64,000 bases of DNA from Batkoa obscura (Eukaryota > Entomophthoromycota > Entomophthoromycetes > Entomophthorales > Batkoaceae): the NCBI GenBank assembly GCA_030770535.1, contig JASVEC010000027.1:558001-622000 (forward strand). The letters are read 5' to 3'. This document shows, one piece after another, positions 62,538 to 64,000 of the stretch. The notes beneath the pieces are model-generated. The model did not search any database, was not told the origin of the DNA, and was given only the letters and a program-made list of their open reading frames with translations. The position numbers and the translations under genes are program-made. The first letter of the stretch is position 1. Every line of letters starts with the position of its first letter.

Positions 62538-63119
62538 TATATTTATTGCATTTCGAGTTTAATTGCTTTCATAAATTTAGATTGGCTTTACTTCGGTTTT
62601 TATTGGTTGCTTTTTTTTGAGTAGGTGTTTATTGGCCAAAACCAATCAAGTTTACTGGAATTTGGCCCAGTAAAGTTTGTTAGCTGGCCAAGTTCTTATT
62701 TTCGATTAAAAATTACTGCATTTTCGCAAAGGGTTGGATATATGACAGTTCTAAATTTGCTCAAACTATGAGAATTTTTGAACAATGATTGTTATAAAAC
62801 TAAGCAGAACTAAAAATCCGGCTGTAAAAACTAAAGGCAACTACAATCAAACCAAATAAAATTTATATAGTTTAGTTTCAGACATTAACCTTTTTTTTCT
62901 CATATTAAATAGTACTTTGGTAGTTTGCTTTATTGTTTGTATTTAATTTCGGTTAAAATAAATGTTGAAAAAGTGATCTTTACCTTGAGTAATTTTAGAA
63001 GTATCGTATATTCAGGTTGTTATATAGATACTGTTTTAAATTGGAAGCAGGAATTCTTAAGAAAAAACTCTACCTGATCAGAACTTATTTTACATGCCTC
63101 AGATCCATTATATTGCATA

Positions 63120-63216
63120 TGGGGATATCTTTTTTTATTTCATTTATTTGCTTATTTTTTAAACGCTATTGAGTGGAAAAATTGTTGGTAGGATTTTTAC
63201 ATAAAGAAATGGCCAT
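63120..63216 (+). mobile_element. MITE, degraded (copy m)
   Basis: The left end TGGGGATATCTTTTTTTATT is recognisable and the core reads AAACGCTATTGAGTGG. The right end (near ATGGCCATG) has decayed, so the end coordinate and target duplication are uncertain. The oldest-looking copy here. Confidence 0.65.
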
Positions 63217-63439
63217 GTGTCGCTTTTAGGTCATTAACTTAGTTTTTTAGTTTATTATTTAAAATTATAACCCCTAACCTCCCAATCAAACCTTAGTCAT
63301 TAATTTTTAATCAAAAATTCAATATTATAATGTTTGACATCCTTTACTGAGGCTTAATTTTGTTATTAATATGTAGGAGGCTATAAATGCCATAAAAAAT
63401 GTTACTTTTAGAAGAAATTTTAAATAATACATTTATCTA

Positions 63440-63990
63440 CTTTACTTAACTTCTTTCATTTTTTATTCTTAACATCTTCACTCATTTCAATGGTTTCGCC
63501 CTTCATGATAGATCATTTGAGTAAAGTTTCTTACAATAACTCAAAGTTATTCCAAAATTAAAGGTTTGATTTGGGGCAGCTTAAATTCTAAAGTTTCTCA
63601 AGCTTTTAACTATGAGAAACATGGTTCTATTTAATTCCTAATATTACAATTTCACTTGAAATAGTCAAGCCTTTACTTTTAATAAAACAACTAGCAGCTA
63701 TAGTTAATAGTTTAAAAACAGAAGACATAGAGATTGATTAAGTTTGATCTCACTCAGCCTGTTTATCAGTGCCCCACATAATCAAATTTTGTTCTATTTT
63801 ATCCCCTTTTTTACAGCAAACTTATCGAAATATGACCGAAATTGAATTAATAAGGGAGCCTATTCTTACAAAATTCAATTTGTAAACCCAAATAAATCTA
63901 CATTAATTAGAATAGTTAAAAATGTAATAAAAAAGGCTATTGAACGGTCATTTGAATCAAACATTTATTAATGTATGCCTATTTTAAGAA
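63440..63990. repeat. Diverged upstream duplicate (right copy)
   Basis: Counterpart of 60225-60760 in the same orientation. If spacing is conserved, the matching coding gene would start roughly 100 bp beyond the window end, suggesting a tandem paralogue of the cysteine-rich GPI-anchored gene. Confidence 0.8.
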
Positions 63991-64000
63991 TTTTTAGAGT

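Larger units (their letters stand above)
61444..64000. other. Terminal MITE-rich region
   Basis: No intact gene. It contains three MITE copies (61617, 62438, 63120), a nested hairpin (61911-61981), a possible decayed coding stretch (61980-62260) and a diverged duplicate of the upstream region of the GPI-anchored gene (63440-63990). Confidence 0.6.

Overview
The window is nuclear DNA of a very AT-rich eukaryote, almost certainly a fungus outside the well-studied Dikarya. Three proteins point to fungi: a group III hybrid histidine kinase with a HAMP array, a two-finger GATA factor carrying the cysteine-rich linker of the SreA/Fep1 iron repressors, and a small GPI-anchored surface protein. LRRC40, FAM32A and citron-like kinase homologues, together with dense introns of about 43-110 nt, poly-asparagine tracts and very low GC, suggest an early-diverging lineage such as the Entomophthorales (Conidiobolus-like). 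That placement is inference.

Layout. 0-5 kb holds two tandem pirin genes, an EMP24-type p24 cargo receptor and a five-exon gene resembling the meiotic factor Rec114. 5-12 kb is a minus-strand block: an Irc21-like cytochrome b5 protein, a citron/ROCK-family kinase and eIF2-beta. 13.5-17 kb has membrane-type casein kinase 1 (+) and the GATA factor (-). 18.8-20 kb has an orphan membrane exon, three MITEs and tRNA-Glu. 20-29 kb has an LRRC40-like protein, an F-box protein, a second EMP24 paralogue and the TFIIH helicase XPB/Ssl2. 29-37 kb is gene-poor except for a bHLH factor. It contains five MITEs and an F-box relic. 37.5-42 kb is the histidine kinase. 42.6-54.5 kb is compact: Rsp5/NEDD4 ligase (16 exons), FAM32A, Sec22, Sgt2 and exportin-1 (22 exons). 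55.9-57.4 kb is a decayed F-box-type gene. 57.9-59.3 kb is GPI mannosyltransferase I, and 60.9-61.4 kb is a cysteine-rich GPI-anchored protein. The last 2.5 kb holds MITEs and a diverged copy of the latter gene's upstream region.

I rebuilt exon structures by eye from GT/AG sites, reading phase and family conservation. For nearly all genes the exon phases sum exactly. There is no operon logic. The themes are housekeeping (secretory traffic: EMP24 x2, Sec22, Sgt2, PIG-M; nuclear transport: exportin-1; translation: eIF2-beta; repair and transcription: XPB) plus signalling and regulation (histidine kinase, CK1, citron-like kinase, GATA, bHLH, Rsp5).

I saw no retrovirus-like or virus-derived element, no rRNA and no CRISPR array. 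The most distinctive signals are a MITE family of about 98 bp (13 copies, 2-bp target duplications), the unusually long HAMP array with a 131-bp exact internal duplication, the candidate Rec114 with a TQ-rich cluster, and the duplicated upstream block that predicts a paralogue just past the window end.
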